Origin: JBBCJR01 sp037190805
Lineage (GTDB): Bacteria; Pseudomonadota; Alphaproteobacteria; Sphingomonadales; Sphingomonadaceae
Length of the DNA: 64,000 bases
Direction of reading: 5' to 3'
Assembly (NCBI GenBank): GCA_037190805.1
Contig: JBBCJR010000010.1
Location: 62,001 to 126,000 of the forward strand
Below, in pieces: positions 52,614 through 61,957 of this stretch (position 1 is the stretch's first letter; every line of letters starts with the position of its first letter). Below the pieces are notes generated by a model, which made no database searches, was not told where the DNA came from, and saw only the letters and a list, made by a program, of their open reading frames with translations. The translations under genes and the position numbers were made by a program.

Positions 52614-53408
52614 CATCGAGGACCTTATCGAGAGCGAACGCAGTCGTCTCCGCCACTCTGACGGCTTATTGAGGCAGCGTCTATTAGGGTGGGCATCGGA
52701 AACACCGCCGAGAGGTGAGGATGGCCGGTCATGCTCCCGCACTCATGGACGTTCACATGATCCATTATGGACAGAAATATATTACCTACGCCGACATCAA
52801 TGCTGCCGTTGCAGCCATTGCGCTCTGGATAGGGTATCAAGCGGCGCCGCGCCGCCAGAGTAATCGTTGACCTGCACGGCGGTCATGCAGAAGCTGATCG
52901 GACGGCCTTCGCATCGGTCACGGCATGAACTTGATGTTGATGGCGCCTTTCGTGCGGCCGATCGGGCCCCGCGCCTCCTTTTAGATTCGTTAGTCATGAT
53001 TGACTTGCGACTGGGAGTTGGGGTGCTGTCAGACCTTACAATCATCCGGAGGAAGATGTCCTCGTTGTTCCAATGCTCCGAGCGGTTGTAGAGCATCTTC
53101 GGCACATCCCGCCACCTGGATTCATTGCGATTGACGAAGAGGATGTCGCTCGGAGCCCGCCAGTCGTCAACGCTCCGCCGATCATTGTCCTTCGGGAAAT
53201 AGGCTGAAGACGCGCCATTTGCCCGTCCAACAGTCAATACGAATCGCTCGTCATTCAAGTTCCTGGCGGTAGCTTGAATTACAGCCGGAATCACAGATCC
53301 TGATCACAGCTCCAACAAGGAAAAAGGGAGTCACGTCACATATCATTTCAAGCAATTTGAAAGGTCAATAATATACTTCTACACTTTTGTGATCGACTTC
53401 CTACCAGA
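52614..53408. other. Gene-poor junction between core chromosome and polysaccharide cluster
   Basis: Nearly 800 bases without an intact gene. The decayed transposase fills about half. The rest (52614-52796 and 53191-53408) is of lower GC than the genes upstream, with runs of A and T near 53320-53400, and shows no recognised feature. Base composition changes from strongly GC-rich to near-balanced across it. Confidence 0.65.
52797..53190 (-). pseudogene. Decayed IS5-family transposase
   Basis: Minus-strand translation gives RRSVDDWRAPSDILFVNRNE, then SRWRDVPKMLYNRSEHWNNE, matching the conserved IS5 stretch (NG.RWRD.P...LYNRWKRW). After frameshifts it continues with IGRTKGAINIKF in a second frame and GRPISFCMTAVQVNDYSGGA, TLSRAQWL, matching GRPI.F.MTAGQVSDYTGA and AQWLLADRGYD. 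The ends and much of the DDE core are missing. No terminal inverted repeats were recognised. It marks the edge of the polysaccharide cluster. Confidence 0.8.
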
Positions 53409-54359
53409 TCAGGAGTGAACTTCCAAATGATCATCAAGAAAGGCTGCTCTCACTAAGGCAATAGTTGCTCCCAAGAAAGCGCCGAGCGCCAAGCCAGCCA
53501 ATAATATTAGCAACCCGGACGGTTTCGTGGGATATATGGAAGCTGTGGGCCGCTCGATCTGCTCCGCGGCGAAAGGCTGGTTCGCGCTTGCCATCATGCG
53601 CATGCGCTCTTGTATGGAAAGCATTTGGACGATCCCGGCACGATACTCTGGCACGGATACAGCATTCAACTTCTTGGAAAGATAATCGATATAAGCAGCG
53701 GTTCGTTGCAAGGTTATATGGCGTAAGCGTTCATCGACCGCACTGTGGAGAGATTGAAGAAAGTAGACAGAAAAAGCTGGATCTCGATGTTGAAAGCTAA
53801 TCGTGATGATCGGTTGTTTTCTATCTTCCTCAATAACCACCTGCTCAATAAGATATTTTTGCAGCCGAGCAGCATCGGGCACATGCCAAGGCTTGGGCAC
53901 GATGCCAAGCAATTGTCTTCCGAATTTTGCTATGGAGCCAGGCAAGGATCTGGTAGGCTGCCATTGCTCGGCTTCACTGTCCCACTCACTGGCAAACATC
54001 TTCCTTAACAGCACGTGATTACGACTGAGAGCATCCGCTGTCTCACGTGATTGAATGCCCGCGACATAAAGAGCGAAAGGAGAAATTGCATCGCTGCTCG
54101 GAAAATCCGCTCCGGCCAATGCGGCCAGACCGCCAAAACTGTTATCTGACTGCATCACCGATATCTGTGGTGGCGCTAGACGCATTGTAGTCGTGTAAGT
54201 CGGAACCATTAAGCGCAGCATCAAGCTTGCAAGAACGAAACCGCCAAACGAGCAGAAAAATATCAGCCATTTGTTCCGCCAAAGAACTAAGGCGACCTGC
54301 CGTAAATCCACAGATCCATCCAAGATAAGCGGTTCCCCAATTACCCGTTCCGCGCGCAT
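53409..54359 (-). CDS. Wzz-type chain length determinant protein
   Basis: A 316-residue polysaccharide co-polymerase. Helix 1 (about 30-52, KWLIFFCSFGGFVLASLMLR) is followed by PTYTTTMRLAPP, a periplasmic coiled-coil domain, and helix 2 (about 284-306, GLLILLAGLALGAFLGATIAL) preceded by the Pro-rich ASIYPTKPSG motif typical of Wzz. There is no C-terminal tyrosine kinase. It faces away from the other cluster genes, with about 490 bases to wecB. It should set the length of the glycan made by the Wzy-like protein downstream. Confidence 0.88.
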   Translation of the reverse strand: MRAERVIGEPLILDGSVDLRQVALVLWRNKWLIFFCSFGGFVLASLMLRLMVPTYTTTMRLAPPQISVMQSDNSFGGLAALAGADFPSSDAISPFALYVAGIQSRETADALSRNHVLLRKMFASEWDSEAEQWQPTRSLPGSIAKFGRQLLGIVPKPWHVPDAARLQKYLIEQVVIEEDRKQPIITISFQHRDPAFSVYFLQSLHSAVDERLRHITLQRTAAYIDYLSKKLNAVSVPEYRAGIVQMLSIQERMRMMASANQPFAAEQIERPTASIYPTKPSGLLILLAGLALGAFLGATIALVRAAFLDDHLEVHS

Positions 54360-54853
54360 ACGCTCCCTTATATCACGTATTTTTCGCTTAATCCGCTATT
54401 TTAATCTTAATGCGCCATAAAAATGAGCGAGCGGCACAAGCGCAGATTCAGCATATACAACTGATAATATACGAGTTTTTCACCGCATACGCCCGCGAGG
54501 CAAATGTGTCAATCACTGCATGTGATTTCTAAAACTTCAGTTTTTTGCGATGGAGGTGCGCCGGTCGAAGGCATGCGACCATGCGACTACCACAAAGCTG
54601 CTGCCAATCGTGACCGTTTAAAGCCACTTCAGCACCCCCTTCGTTTCGCATGCAAAACCAGACCTTACATCCCGATAGAAACCGTACGGCCCGTATACCG
54701 GAATGCAGCCGGCATGCTCATGCGGCTTGTTCGCCCGCCCTTCGAAACGGGCCGTCGCTTAACGCTATTGCACCGCCGGAAGTCGATTGTTACAGCCGAC
54801 GCGTTCTGGCTGGGGTGGGACGTTTGCCTGAGCTCGTAGAGGATTTTAGCGCA
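54360..54853. other. AT-rich divergent region between the Wzz gene and wecB
   Basis: A 494-base gap that should carry the promoters of both arms of the polysaccharide cluster. 54370-54490 is rich in A/T with TATTTT, TTAATC and ATAATATA stretches suited to promoters, but no pair of boxes stands out. A 111-codon frame at 54504-54839 has no ribosome site or recognisable domain and was not called. Confidence 0.5.
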
Positions 54854-56008
54854 ATGGCGCCAGAAAGACTGAAGGTGATGTTGGTTTTCGGCACCCGGCC
54901 GGAAGCTATCAAAATGGCCCCGGTCGCGCGCCAACTCATAGCGCAGTCTGATCGGTTCGAGACGAAAGTCTGCGTGACTGCTCAACACCGACAGATGCTC
55001 GATCAGGTTCTCGAATTGTTCGAGATCGTTCCCGAATTCGATCTGAATCTCATGAAACCGAATCAGGGTCTGACTGAAATCACCTGCAATGTTCTCATGG
55101 GGATGCGGCAGGTCTTTCAAGACTGGCGACCGGATATCGTGCTGGTGCATGGCGATACCACCACCACGCTGGCGACGACGCTCGCCGCCTACTATGACAT
55201 GATTGCTGTTGGTCATGTTGAGGCCGGTCTTCGAACTGGCGATATCTACTCCCCTTGGCCGGAAGAGGTAAACCGCAAGATTACAGGATCCATCGCGAAA
55301 TGGCATTTCGCGCCCACAATGGCCTCACGCGACAATCTTCTTCGCGAAGCCGTCGATAAGGAGACAATCTTTGTCACCGGCAATACCGTTGTCGATGCGC
55401 TTCTGACCGTAGTGGAGAAGCTGAAGGATGATAGTCCGATCCGCGCAAAGCTGGCTCTGGATTTCCCTTGGCTCAATCGCGACAAGAAGCTTGTGCTTGT
55501 AACCGGGCATCGTCGTGAGAATTTCGGGCAGGGCTTCGATCGCATTTGTGGCGCGCTTCACCGGCTGGCACAACGCAGTGACGTGCAAATCATATATCCG
55601 GTGCATCTCAATCCGAATGTTCAGGAACCGGTGCAGCGCATATTGGGCCAATGTGATAATATCCATCTGATCGAGCCAATAGAATATCTTTCTTTCGTCT
55701 ACCTAATGACACGTGCGCATCTAATTCTGACGGACTCAGGCGGCATTCAGGAAGAAGCGCCCTCCCTGGGTAAACCAGTGCTGGTAATGAGGGACACAAC
55801 CGAGCGTCCCGAGGCCTTGACTGCCGGTACCGTCCGTCTCGTAGGCACGGATGAAGAGCGTATCTTGGCCGAAGCGGAGCGCCTACTGAGCGACAACGAC
55901 GCCTATCAGGTCATGGCGCGAGCGCATAATCCCTATGGTGACGGCAAGGCATCCGCCCGGATCGCGGACGCTCTATTCGACATCGTCACCATGTCACGCA
56001 CCGCGTAG
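54854..56008 (+). CDS. wecB: UDP-N-acetylglucosamine 2-epimerase, non-hydrolysing
   Basis: A 384-residue epimerase converting UDP-GlcNAc to UDP-ManNAc, the donor for the WecG/TagA transferase that follows. Signatures: VFGTRPEAIKMAPVA, VHGDTTTTLA, GHVEAGLRTGDIYSPWPEE, VTGHRRENFGQG, LTDSGGIQEEAPSLGKPVLV, RDTTERPEA. ATG at 54854 starts MAPERLKVMLVFGTRP; the upstream frame is not protein-like. No wecC dehydrogenase follows, so ManNAc rather than ManNAcA is expected. Confidence 0.96.
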   Translation: MAPERLKVMLVFGTRPEAIKMAPVARQLIAQSDRFETKVCVTAQHRQMLDQVLELFEIVPEFDLNLMKPNQGLTEITCNVLMGMRQVFQDWRPDIVLVHGDTTTTLATTLAAYYDMIAVGHVEAGLRTGDIYSPWPEEVNRKITGSIAKWHFAPTMASRDNLLREAVDKETIFVTGNTVVDALLTVVEKLKDDSPIRAKLALDFPWLNRDKKLVLVTGHRRENFGQGFDRICGALHRLAQRSDVQIIYPVHLNPNVQEPVQRILGQCDNIHLIEPIEYLSFVYLMTRAHLILTDSGGIQEEAPSLGKPVLVMRDTTERPEALTAGTVRLVGTDEERILAEAERLLSDNDAYQVMARAHNPYGDGKASARIADALFDIVTMSRTA

Positions 56009-56090
56009 CGTCTTACTTTGGGCAGATGCCCTGAGATGGCGACAATGCGGATGCCCACCACCCTCACGCAGATCTTCACGAGGGAATGAT

Positions 56091-56798
56091 ATGCTGAGCG
56101 GCTTGCGAGACACGATGCTAAGCGGGCAACTGTCACTTGCCGAGTTGGTTGAGAAAATCTTTACGGATCAAGATATCCGTCGTATTTTCTTCCTTTCTCC
56201 AGTCAATTATGAATTTTTGAAGAAAAGCGACGCTCTTTTGGAAGCTGACTTGATACTGGTCGACTCTGTCAGCCTGGCCAAGGTTCTCAACGTCCGCTGG
56301 GGAACAAGGCTTCACAGATATAGTTTTGATAACAGCTCACTTGCGCCACATGTTTATGCCCATGCCAATGAGCTGCGGATGAGTGTTGCCGTGATTGGCG
56401 CAACAGAGCACGACAATGATGTGTATTGCGACCGGCTCATGGCTAAATATCCTCAAATCCGGCTGGTCATGCGCCAGAATGGCTATTTCAATTCGGACGA
56501 GCGTCCCGCTATCCTGCGGCGGTTCAAAGAATTGCGACCGGATATCGCTATTGTCGGAATGGGCACGCCGGCGCAGGAAGAGCTGTGCAACGCGCTCATT
56601 CCTCATTCCGGGCAGAAAATATTCACCTGTGGTGGGCATATCTCCCAATCGTCGCGGAGCTGGGATTATTATCCGCCGATCGTTAACAGAACGCACATGC
56701 GCTGGCTATACCGGCTCATCAAGGAACCGCATACGCGTCGGAGGCTATTCAAAGTGATGACGGGGCTAGCCAGGGCGTGGAAAGAAGCACATGCCTAG
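56091..56798 (+). CDS. WecG/TagA/CpsF family glycosyltransferase
   Basis: A 235-residue GT26 transferase, expected to add ManNAc from UDP-ManNAc to a lipid-linked first sugar. Typical features are LVDSVSLAKVLNVRWG, AVIGATEHDNDVYCDRLMAKYPQI, DIAIVGMGTPAQEELCN, FTCGGHISQ and the C-terminal basic RTHMRWLYRLIKEPHTRRR that binds the membrane. In CpsF/TagA the motif is usually G.P.QE as here. GAGGG lies six bases before the ATG. It overlaps the next gene by 8 bases. Confidence 0.92.
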   Translation: MLSGLRDTMLSGQLSLAELVEKIFTDQDIRRIFFLSPVNYEFLKKSDALLEADLILVDSVSLAKVLNVRWGTRLHRYSFDNSSLAPHVYAHANELRMSVAVIGATEHDNDVYCDRLMAKYPQIRLVMRQNGYFNSDERPAILRRFKELRPDIAIVGMGTPAQEELCNALIPHSGQKIFTCGGHISQSSRSWDYYPPIVNRTHMRWLYRLIKEPHTRRRLFKVMTGLARAWKEAHA

Positions 56799-57774
56799 AA
56801 TTCTGTTCATTGGCTCTTTTTTCAACGGGCCGGGAGACATCGTCGATGAAATCCTGATGGCCTTACGGGAAATTTATGGAGCCGACGCTGTCACTCATCA
56901 TGACCCCCAACTTTACAGGCAGCGTCCGTTTAAAACGATTACCCGCATCCGCCTCGCCGATGTTGCCACCTACCTCGCGCCCCAGCCCCCGCAAGCGATC
57001 GTTTTCGCCGCGGGCGGCCTGTGCCCCGAGGCCTGTCTCCGTGACTGGGCGCGAGCAAACGGCGTCAAGCAGATATCATTGCAACTGTCCGACCCCGACG
57101 ATTTCGCAAAGCGTGGACGAGAGATCGGACCGCAGGTGGATGTCGTCGCGACGAACGCAGTCGACTGCCTAAGCGGCTATAATGAGCTCACCCGGGCCAT
57201 CCACATGCCTTTCGGCTGCTCGATCAAGCACTTTAAGGAATCGGCACCAGCAATGCCCCGTTATGATGTTTGTATCATAGGCGAGGCCCGGCCGGAGCGC
57301 GTTCGCCTTGCGAAGGATCTTGCGAGAAACGGGATTTCGCTCGACATTCACGGCCGCTATTGGACTCGGTGGCGCAATCCATTGGCGATGCGATCGCTTC
57401 CCATTCCGTTCTGGAAGCCCCGCTATGTCTCCGGCCAAGCGAAGTATGAGCGGGTTGTCCAAAGTTTTCTCTATCTTTCTTTCTGCCGTACATTGGCCGG
57501 ATATACCAACATCAAGGTCGGCTTCTATGAGGCGCTGGCGGTTGGCGCGATCATCGCCGTCGACGCGGATGCCGCCACGCTGGAACGCGAACTGCGGGGT
57601 CACTCGCTGAATATTTACCGCTTTGAGAGTGCCCGGGAGATTATAGCTGCGCTCAGGGAGCTTAAGGCTCTGTCTCTTGAACAGCTGACCGAGAAACGGC
57701 AGGCGAATCAGCATGCTTTCGAGGCGCATTTTGCCTGGAAAAAGCGGCTCGAGGCCTTACTGAGTGAAATATGA
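56791..57774 (+). CDS. CgeB-like glycosyltransferase
   Basis: A 327-residue protein resembling the CgeB/Glyco_trans_1_2 family of GT-B transferases. It has an N-terminal ILFIGSFFNGPGDIVDEIL, a middle VDVVATNAVDCLSGYNEL and the donor-binding domain with LSFCRTLAGYTNIKVGFYEALAVGAIIAVDADAA, whose E..A.G....D pattern is typical. The sugar is unknown. Overlaps WecG/TagA upstream by 8 bases and the next gene by 4 (ATGA). Confidence 0.8.
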   Translation: MPRILFIGSFFNGPGDIVDEILMALREIYGADAVTHHDPQLYRQRPFKTITRIRLADVATYLAPQPPQAIVFAAGGLCPEACLRDWARANGVKQISLQLSDPDDFAKRGREIGPQVDVVATNAVDCLSGYNELTRAIHMPFGCSIKHFKESAPAMPRYDVCIIGEARPERVRLAKDLARNGISLDIHGRYWTRWRNPLAMRSLPIPFWKPRYVSGQAKYERVVQSFLYLSFCRTLAGYTNIKVGFYEALAVGAIIAVDADAATLERELRGHSLNIYRFESAREIIAALRELKALSLEQLTEKRQANQHAFEAHFAWKKRLEALLSEI

Positions 57775-58697
57775 TCAACCATGATTATCTTCTGAAATGC
57801 GTTCGCGGTGGCCTGGCCCACTCCTACGACATGCGGACGGAGGCTTGGGTGAAGCCCTATCCTGAAGTGACAGGCTATGTTCTATCTTATTTCGCCCAAC
57901 GCTCGCTTGAGCACGAATTGTGCCGTACCATGGCCGACCGACTCGCCGGGCTGCAGCGCGAGGATGGAGGCTGGGCGACATTCGATGGCCAACACTCCTT
58001 CTTCTTCGACACGATCCAGATCGTGCATGGCCTCCTTGATTATTATCTCGCGACAGGTGAGCATAGCTTCGCGCCTGCAATCGAACGGGGGCTGAGCCAC
58101 CTCAAGCGCCGGATCATATTCGGCCGCGCCCTCTCCTCTACGGATCGACTACGCTCGTTTCCGAGCATGCAGAATATATTCGGCTGGGCCCACGGCGACA
58201 CGCCCATAAACACCAAAATCTTCGAGATCGAGGGCAAAGCCCAAAAGGTCGTGCCCTCCTTCGGCTTGCAGGGCCTGAGAGGTTGGGCGCGTCGCAGCCG
58301 CCAAATACAGTCCACCCACCCGGGCGGTTATCAGATCGAAGGATTAGTCGCCATGGGCGACCACAGTCTCGCCCTTGACCGGCTGCGCGCCACGTTCTTA
58401 CCCGGTATTGACGCCCAGGCGCGGCTGCCATACCATCCCGGTCTGGAGTATGAATATAATTCGGGTTCGGTGCAGATCGGCATATTGCTGTTCCAATGCG
58501 GCATATATGGGCCAGCCGAGGCCATTTTAAACGCCAATGTTGCCAAGGTATCCCATGGGAAAACGATGGGTGGTCTGCCACAATTTTCATCTATCATCTC
58601 TACCGCAGAGCTGCCGCATTATGAGGTAAACAGCTGGGGAACGAAATATCTTCTCGAACTGAGTGAGTTGATCGGAAACTCCCGATTTGGTCAATGA
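57771..58697 (+). CDS. Protein of unknown function, probable alpha/alpha-toroid
   Basis: A 308-residue soluble protein without signal or membrane helices. It starts with AWVKPYPEVTGYVLSYFAQ and contains LQREDGGWATF (about 61-71), a QxxDGGW motif of the squalene cyclase/prenyltransferase alpha-toroid fold, with further Gly-rich helical repeats (HPGGYQIEGLVAMG, EYNSGSVQIGILLFQ). Similar PYPEVTGY proteins occur in sugar-epimerase and polysaccharide contexts, but no catalytic assignment is possible. Coupled by ATGA on both sides to a glycosyltransferase and the Wzy-like gene, so it acts in the same pathway. Confidence 0.7.
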   Translation: MINHDYLLKCVRGGLAHSYDMRTEAWVKPYPEVTGYVLSYFAQRSLEHELCRTMADRLAGLQREDGGWATFDGQHSFFFDTIQIVHGLLDYYLATGEHSFAPAIERGLSHLKRRIIFGRALSSTDRLRSFPSMQNIFGWAHGDTPINTKIFEIEGKAQKVVPSFGLQGLRGWARRSRQIQSTHPGGYQIEGLVAMGDHSLALDRLRATFLPGIDAQARLPYHPGLEYEYNSGSVQIGILLFQCGIYGPAEAILNANVAKVSHGKTMGGLPQFSSIISTAELPHYEVNSWGTKYLLELSELIGNSRFGQ

Positions 58698-59782
58698 GCA
58701 AGCGGCTTCTCTCACAGCTAATATTTTGCCTGATGAGTGCTCACTCCTTCCTTTCGGCATTCGTTTTTCCGTCCGACCTGCGCACGGTTACTTTTCTGGG
58801 TGCCGCAGACCTGTATTTCGCGTTATTGCTTCTCGTGAACTCCATCCCCCGAATGGCTTCGGACAGCACCCGCCGGCCTAGCGGCAACGCGCCACTGCTT
58901 TTGTCGGCGGTCATTCTTGTCGGGATTGGAGCAGCAGCGTTTATTCGCTTCGGCCCCCTCTATCTAGCTGTCGAGCTGCGTCCTTATGTCGAGGCGCTGC
59001 TGCTGTTTATGCTCATCAATGTTCTTGGGCGTCAAATCGACCTCTCATGGCTTCCAACACTTTTTTTGCCTTTTTGCGTGGCCGAAATCGTGTTCATTGC
59101 TGCCAATTATGCGGTTGCGACCCATAAAATCGGAATCTTTGGCGAGATGAACTATGATGTGCAACTTGTCGTTATAATGCTTGCCTTGGCTGCGAGATCG
59201 ATTTCACTGATACATATTGCTTATGCGATCGTAGCAAAAACCAAGACATTCGCCGCCTACACGACACTCATGTGGATTTTGCGGCGCCGCCTTACTCGCT
59301 TTCTGGCCTTCATCGCTCTCGTTGCCGCCCTCCCGATCCTTGTCGGTATGAGCTTCGAGATGCTCGACAGATTCGATCGGCTTGTAATTCTTCGGAGCCT
59401 GATCGATATTATTTTCGATCGTTATAATTGGATTTTGTTGTGTGGGCAATTGTTTTGCGGGGACCTTTTCTACGAACCAATACTGGGTTGGTACATCAGC
59501 ACACAAGCCCTTTCCAGTTCACTGGACTCAGTTGTACCAGCAGTATTTCATGGTCATCTGCTCCGAAATATCTTTCTCCTCGGTGTTCCTCTGACGCTAC
59601 TGGGCTACGGCCTGCTGTGCTTTCGCCTCCTGTTACGGCGGGGAGCGGCGGGCCTCCTTGTCGGCTGGATCGCCGTAACCGCCATTTCTCAATCCATATT
59701 TCATCATCCGTTTGTGGGACTGGCACTGATCTTTACCATTGCATACTATCTCCAGAGAGATCGACATGACTCGGCAGTTTGA
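58694..59782 (+). CDS. Wzy-like O-antigen/exopolysaccharide polymerase
   Basis: A 362-residue membrane protein with about ten helices and a large periplasmic loop near residues 240-290 (LCGQLFCGDLFYEPILGW...ALSSSLDSVVPAVFHGHLLRNI). The HGHLLRNIFLLG stretch resembles the His-bearing loop of Wzy/O-antigen ligase proteins. Sequence conservation of Wzy is always low, so this rests on topology and place in the cluster. Overlaps the toroid gene by 4 bases and the pyruvyltransferase gene by 17. Confidence 0.7.
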   Translation: MSKRLLSQLIFCLMSAHSFLSAFVFPSDLRTVTFLGAADLYFALLLLVNSIPRMASDSTRRPSGNAPLLLSAVILVGIGAAAFIRFGPLYLAVELRPYVEALLLFMLINVLGRQIDLSWLPTLFLPFCVAEIVFIAANYAVATHKIGIFGEMNYDVQLVVIMLALAARSISLIHIAYAIVAKTKTFAAYTTLMWILRRRLTRFLAFIALVAALPILVGMSFEMLDRFDRLVILRSLIDIIFDRYNWILLCGQLFCGDLFYEPILGWYISTQALSSSLDSVVPAVFHGHLLRNIFLLGVPLTLLGYGLLCFRLLLRRGAAGLLVGWIAVTAISQSIFHHPFVGLALIFTIAYYLQRDRHDSAV

Positions 59783-60755
59783 ACTGGTTGGCGCTTATGA
59801 TGATTGCAATCTGGGTGACGATCTTCTTCATATAACCGGACACACATGGGCCGAAGACGGCACGCTTGACCGCCTCCTGGATGACCTGGACGCGCGCCAC
59901 AAAGGAGCTTTTCGCGTCTATTTCGGAGGCACGCAATTTTTCAGCTTCTCCCATAGGAAGTTCCGTTGGCTTCTCTATTTCATGGCAAAGGCGCCTGTTG
60001 TCTGGGCACGCGGGCAAATTCGCCGCCTTAAAAGGATGCGCTCCACCGCGCTTTTCATCGGCGTTGGTCCGTTTAACAACCGCTTCGCCGAATTGCTGAC
60101 CCGCTTTGAACTTTCCAACTGCGATGCTATTCTGTTTCGGGATGAAGACAGCTATCGCTGGGGGCGACAAAAGCTGAAGGGCGTGAGTCAGGGCTTCACG
60201 CGCGATCCCGTTTTTCTCAATCATGAGAAGCTCGGCCTTTGCCCGGCCTCAGGCGGCAAGGGTATGTGCTTCATCCCGCGGGACTGGCCAGCCCTTGGCG
60301 GCGAGGTGGAACGCACACTGCTCGGCCTCGCGCGGCATGCCGACGGGTCGGGGCGCGGCCGCGTCGCCATTTTTGGGAAGGATCCAAATTCGCTCCAGCT
60401 TGCGCAGCGATACTGTCCGGACTTAGCGATCCTGCAATACGCCGATTATGGACGGGATCGCTACCTGACCTATCTCGACGACAGCCTCGGCGCTTGCGAT
60501 GTTGTTGTCACCATGCGATTCCATGGTGCCATTCTCGCACTATTACTCGGCAAGCGCGTCATCCTGATCAACATCGATCCGAAGTTTGATCAGTTGATTC
60601 AGGACTTCGGCTCCCTCGTAGGGGTCGTCCCGCCGGCCCCGCTTTCCGGTGAGCTCCTGATGCAGCAGGCTGAACGCCTGCGTGCCATTCCGGACTATGA
60701 GTCGCGGGTCGCCGCTATCACTTCATCCCTGACACGCATGGGTATCGGCCGATGA
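59766..60755 (+). CDS. Polysaccharide pyruvyl transferase family protein
   Basis: A 329-residue enzyme of the PS_pyruv_trans family (CsaB/WcaK type), expected to add a pyruvyl ketal to a sugar from phosphoenolpyruvate. The N-terminal LVGAYDDCNLGDDLLHI and the C-terminal DVVVTMRFHGAILALLLGKRVILIN (the usual M.RLH.... motif) are diagnostic. ATG at 59766 is preferred; the frame further up lies within the Wzy-like gene. Overlaps the next gene by ATGA. Confidence 0.9.
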   Translation: MTRQFELVGAYDDCNLGDDLLHITGHTWAEDGTLDRLLDDLDARHKGAFRVYFGGTQFFSFSHRKFRWLLYFMAKAPVVWARGQIRRLKRMRSTALFIGVGPFNNRFAELLTRFELSNCDAILFRDEDSYRWGRQKLKGVSQGFTRDPVFLNHEKLGLCPASGGKGMCFIPRDWPALGGEVERTLLGLARHADGSGRGRVAIFGKDPNSLQLAQRYCPDLAILQYADYGRDRYLTYLDDSLGACDVVVTMRFHGAILALLLGKRVILINIDPKFDQLIQDFGSLVGVVPPAPLSGELLMQQAERLRAIPDYESRVAAITSSLTRMGIGR

Positions 60756-61909
60756 CGGCAACACATGTTTATTTATTTCGGTCTTTCCATCTTCTCGGCG
60801 ACTCGCGCGCCCAGAAGATGATTGCCGACTATGAGAGCCGGGGCTTCAAAATTACAAAGATCGTTTGGACACGGGGAGTCGACAAGCCGGTCAGCGCCGA
60901 TACCATTGTCTATAATGCCAAAGGCTTGATTTCCGGAAGATTCCGGAATTTTTTCTATTTTTTATCTTGGCATTTCTTTATCGTGCGGCTGCTGATTGCC
61001 CACCGCAAACGTGTGTCGATCATTCATTGCATTGATCTCGATACAGGCCTGGCCTGCGCGCCGATGGCGCGCCTGCTGGGCAAGGTGCTCGTTTATGACG
61101 GCTTCGACCATTTCGCGAGTTCGCGCGATCTCACCGGCATTGCCTATCGTATAGGACATATACTGGAGCGTTCCCTGTGTCGTTTTGCCGATCTGTGCAT
61201 CCTGCCAGACAGTGCTCGCATAGCTCAATATGGTTTTCCAGATGCCATGGCGGCTAAGATTTGTATCATCGCGAATATGCCATCTCCAGTTGAGGCGCGT
61301 GCCATAGAACACTCCGCCGTCTCGGCGCCAATTGAGCATCTGACAGACGTCCCGTTGCACTTTTGCTACGTAGGCACACTCGAGCAGAAACACCGCGCCC
61401 TAGAATACATACCCTGGCTTTGTGCTCAGTTTGGAGATCATTTACGATTCACGGTTGCTGGCAACGGCGAACTGGAAAACTTTTTTCAGCAGGAGGCCGC
61501 AAAGCTGAACAACCTCGCATTTTTGGGTTATGTGTCTTATGAGCAAGGATTAAGATGCATGCAGGCGTCTGATGCGATCTATGGTGCTTATCTGCTCAGT
61601 TCACGAAATCACCATTATGCTGCTCCTAACAAGATGTTTGAGCATCTTTTTCTTGGTAAACCACTCGTCACCAGTAGAGCGACGCCTGTCGCTGCTTTTG
61701 TCGCGCAGTATGGAACTGGTTATATCTTTGATGGTACCTATCCTGATCTTGTCAGTCTTGTCAGTCGAATAACCAGGGTGGGCTGCGACAACATCGGCCT
61801 GCTCGCGCGACGGCTATGGCGGTCGACCTTCAGCGCCGTGCGCGAGCGTCAGGTAAGTTCTTTTTTCGACAAGCTGGTTGCCACAGCGCGACGACATGAC
61901 CAGAATTGA
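60752..61909 (+). CDS. Glycosyltransferase family 4
   Basis: A 385-residue GT-B transferase. The N-terminal domain has HCIDLDTGLACAPMARLLGKVLVYDGFDHF, and the C-terminal donor-binding domain has FCYVGTLEQKHRALEYIPWL, FTVAGNGELENFFQQ and KMFEHLFLGKPLVTSRATPVAAFV (the E.......P.V pattern). Sugar unknown. No membrane anchor. Coupled to the pyruvyltransferase by ATGA. Confidence 0.88.
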   Translation: MTATHVYLFRSFHLLGDSRAQKMIADYESRGFKITKIVWTRGVDKPVSADTIVYNAKGLISGRFRNFFYFLSWHFFIVRLLIAHRKRVSIIHCIDLDTGLACAPMARLLGKVLVYDGFDHFASSRDLTGIAYRIGHILERSLCRFADLCILPDSARIAQYGFPDAMAAKICIIANMPSPVEARAIEHSAVSAPIEHLTDVPLHFCYVGTLEQKHRALEYIPWLCAQFGDHLRFTVAGNGELENFFQQEAAKLNNLAFLGYVSYEQGLRCMQASDAIYGAYLLSSRNHHYAAPNKMFEHLFLGKPLVTSRATPVAAFVAQYGTGYIFDGTYPDLVSLVSRITRVGCDNIGLLARRLWRSTFSAVRERQVSSFFDKLVATARRHDQN

Positions 61910-61957
61910 TGTTTTCTGGAAGCTTGATCAGAGCCTCCCATAATTGACGTGGATTCG

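Noticed and set aside
52867..53091. Plus-strand 74-codon frame in the junction region
   Set aside because: It is opposite the decayed IS5 transposase, whose minus-strand protein similarity explains the sequence.
54504..54839. 111-codon plus-strand frame upstream of wecB
   Set aside because: No ribosome-binding site, no domain, erratic composition, and it occupies the expected promoter region.
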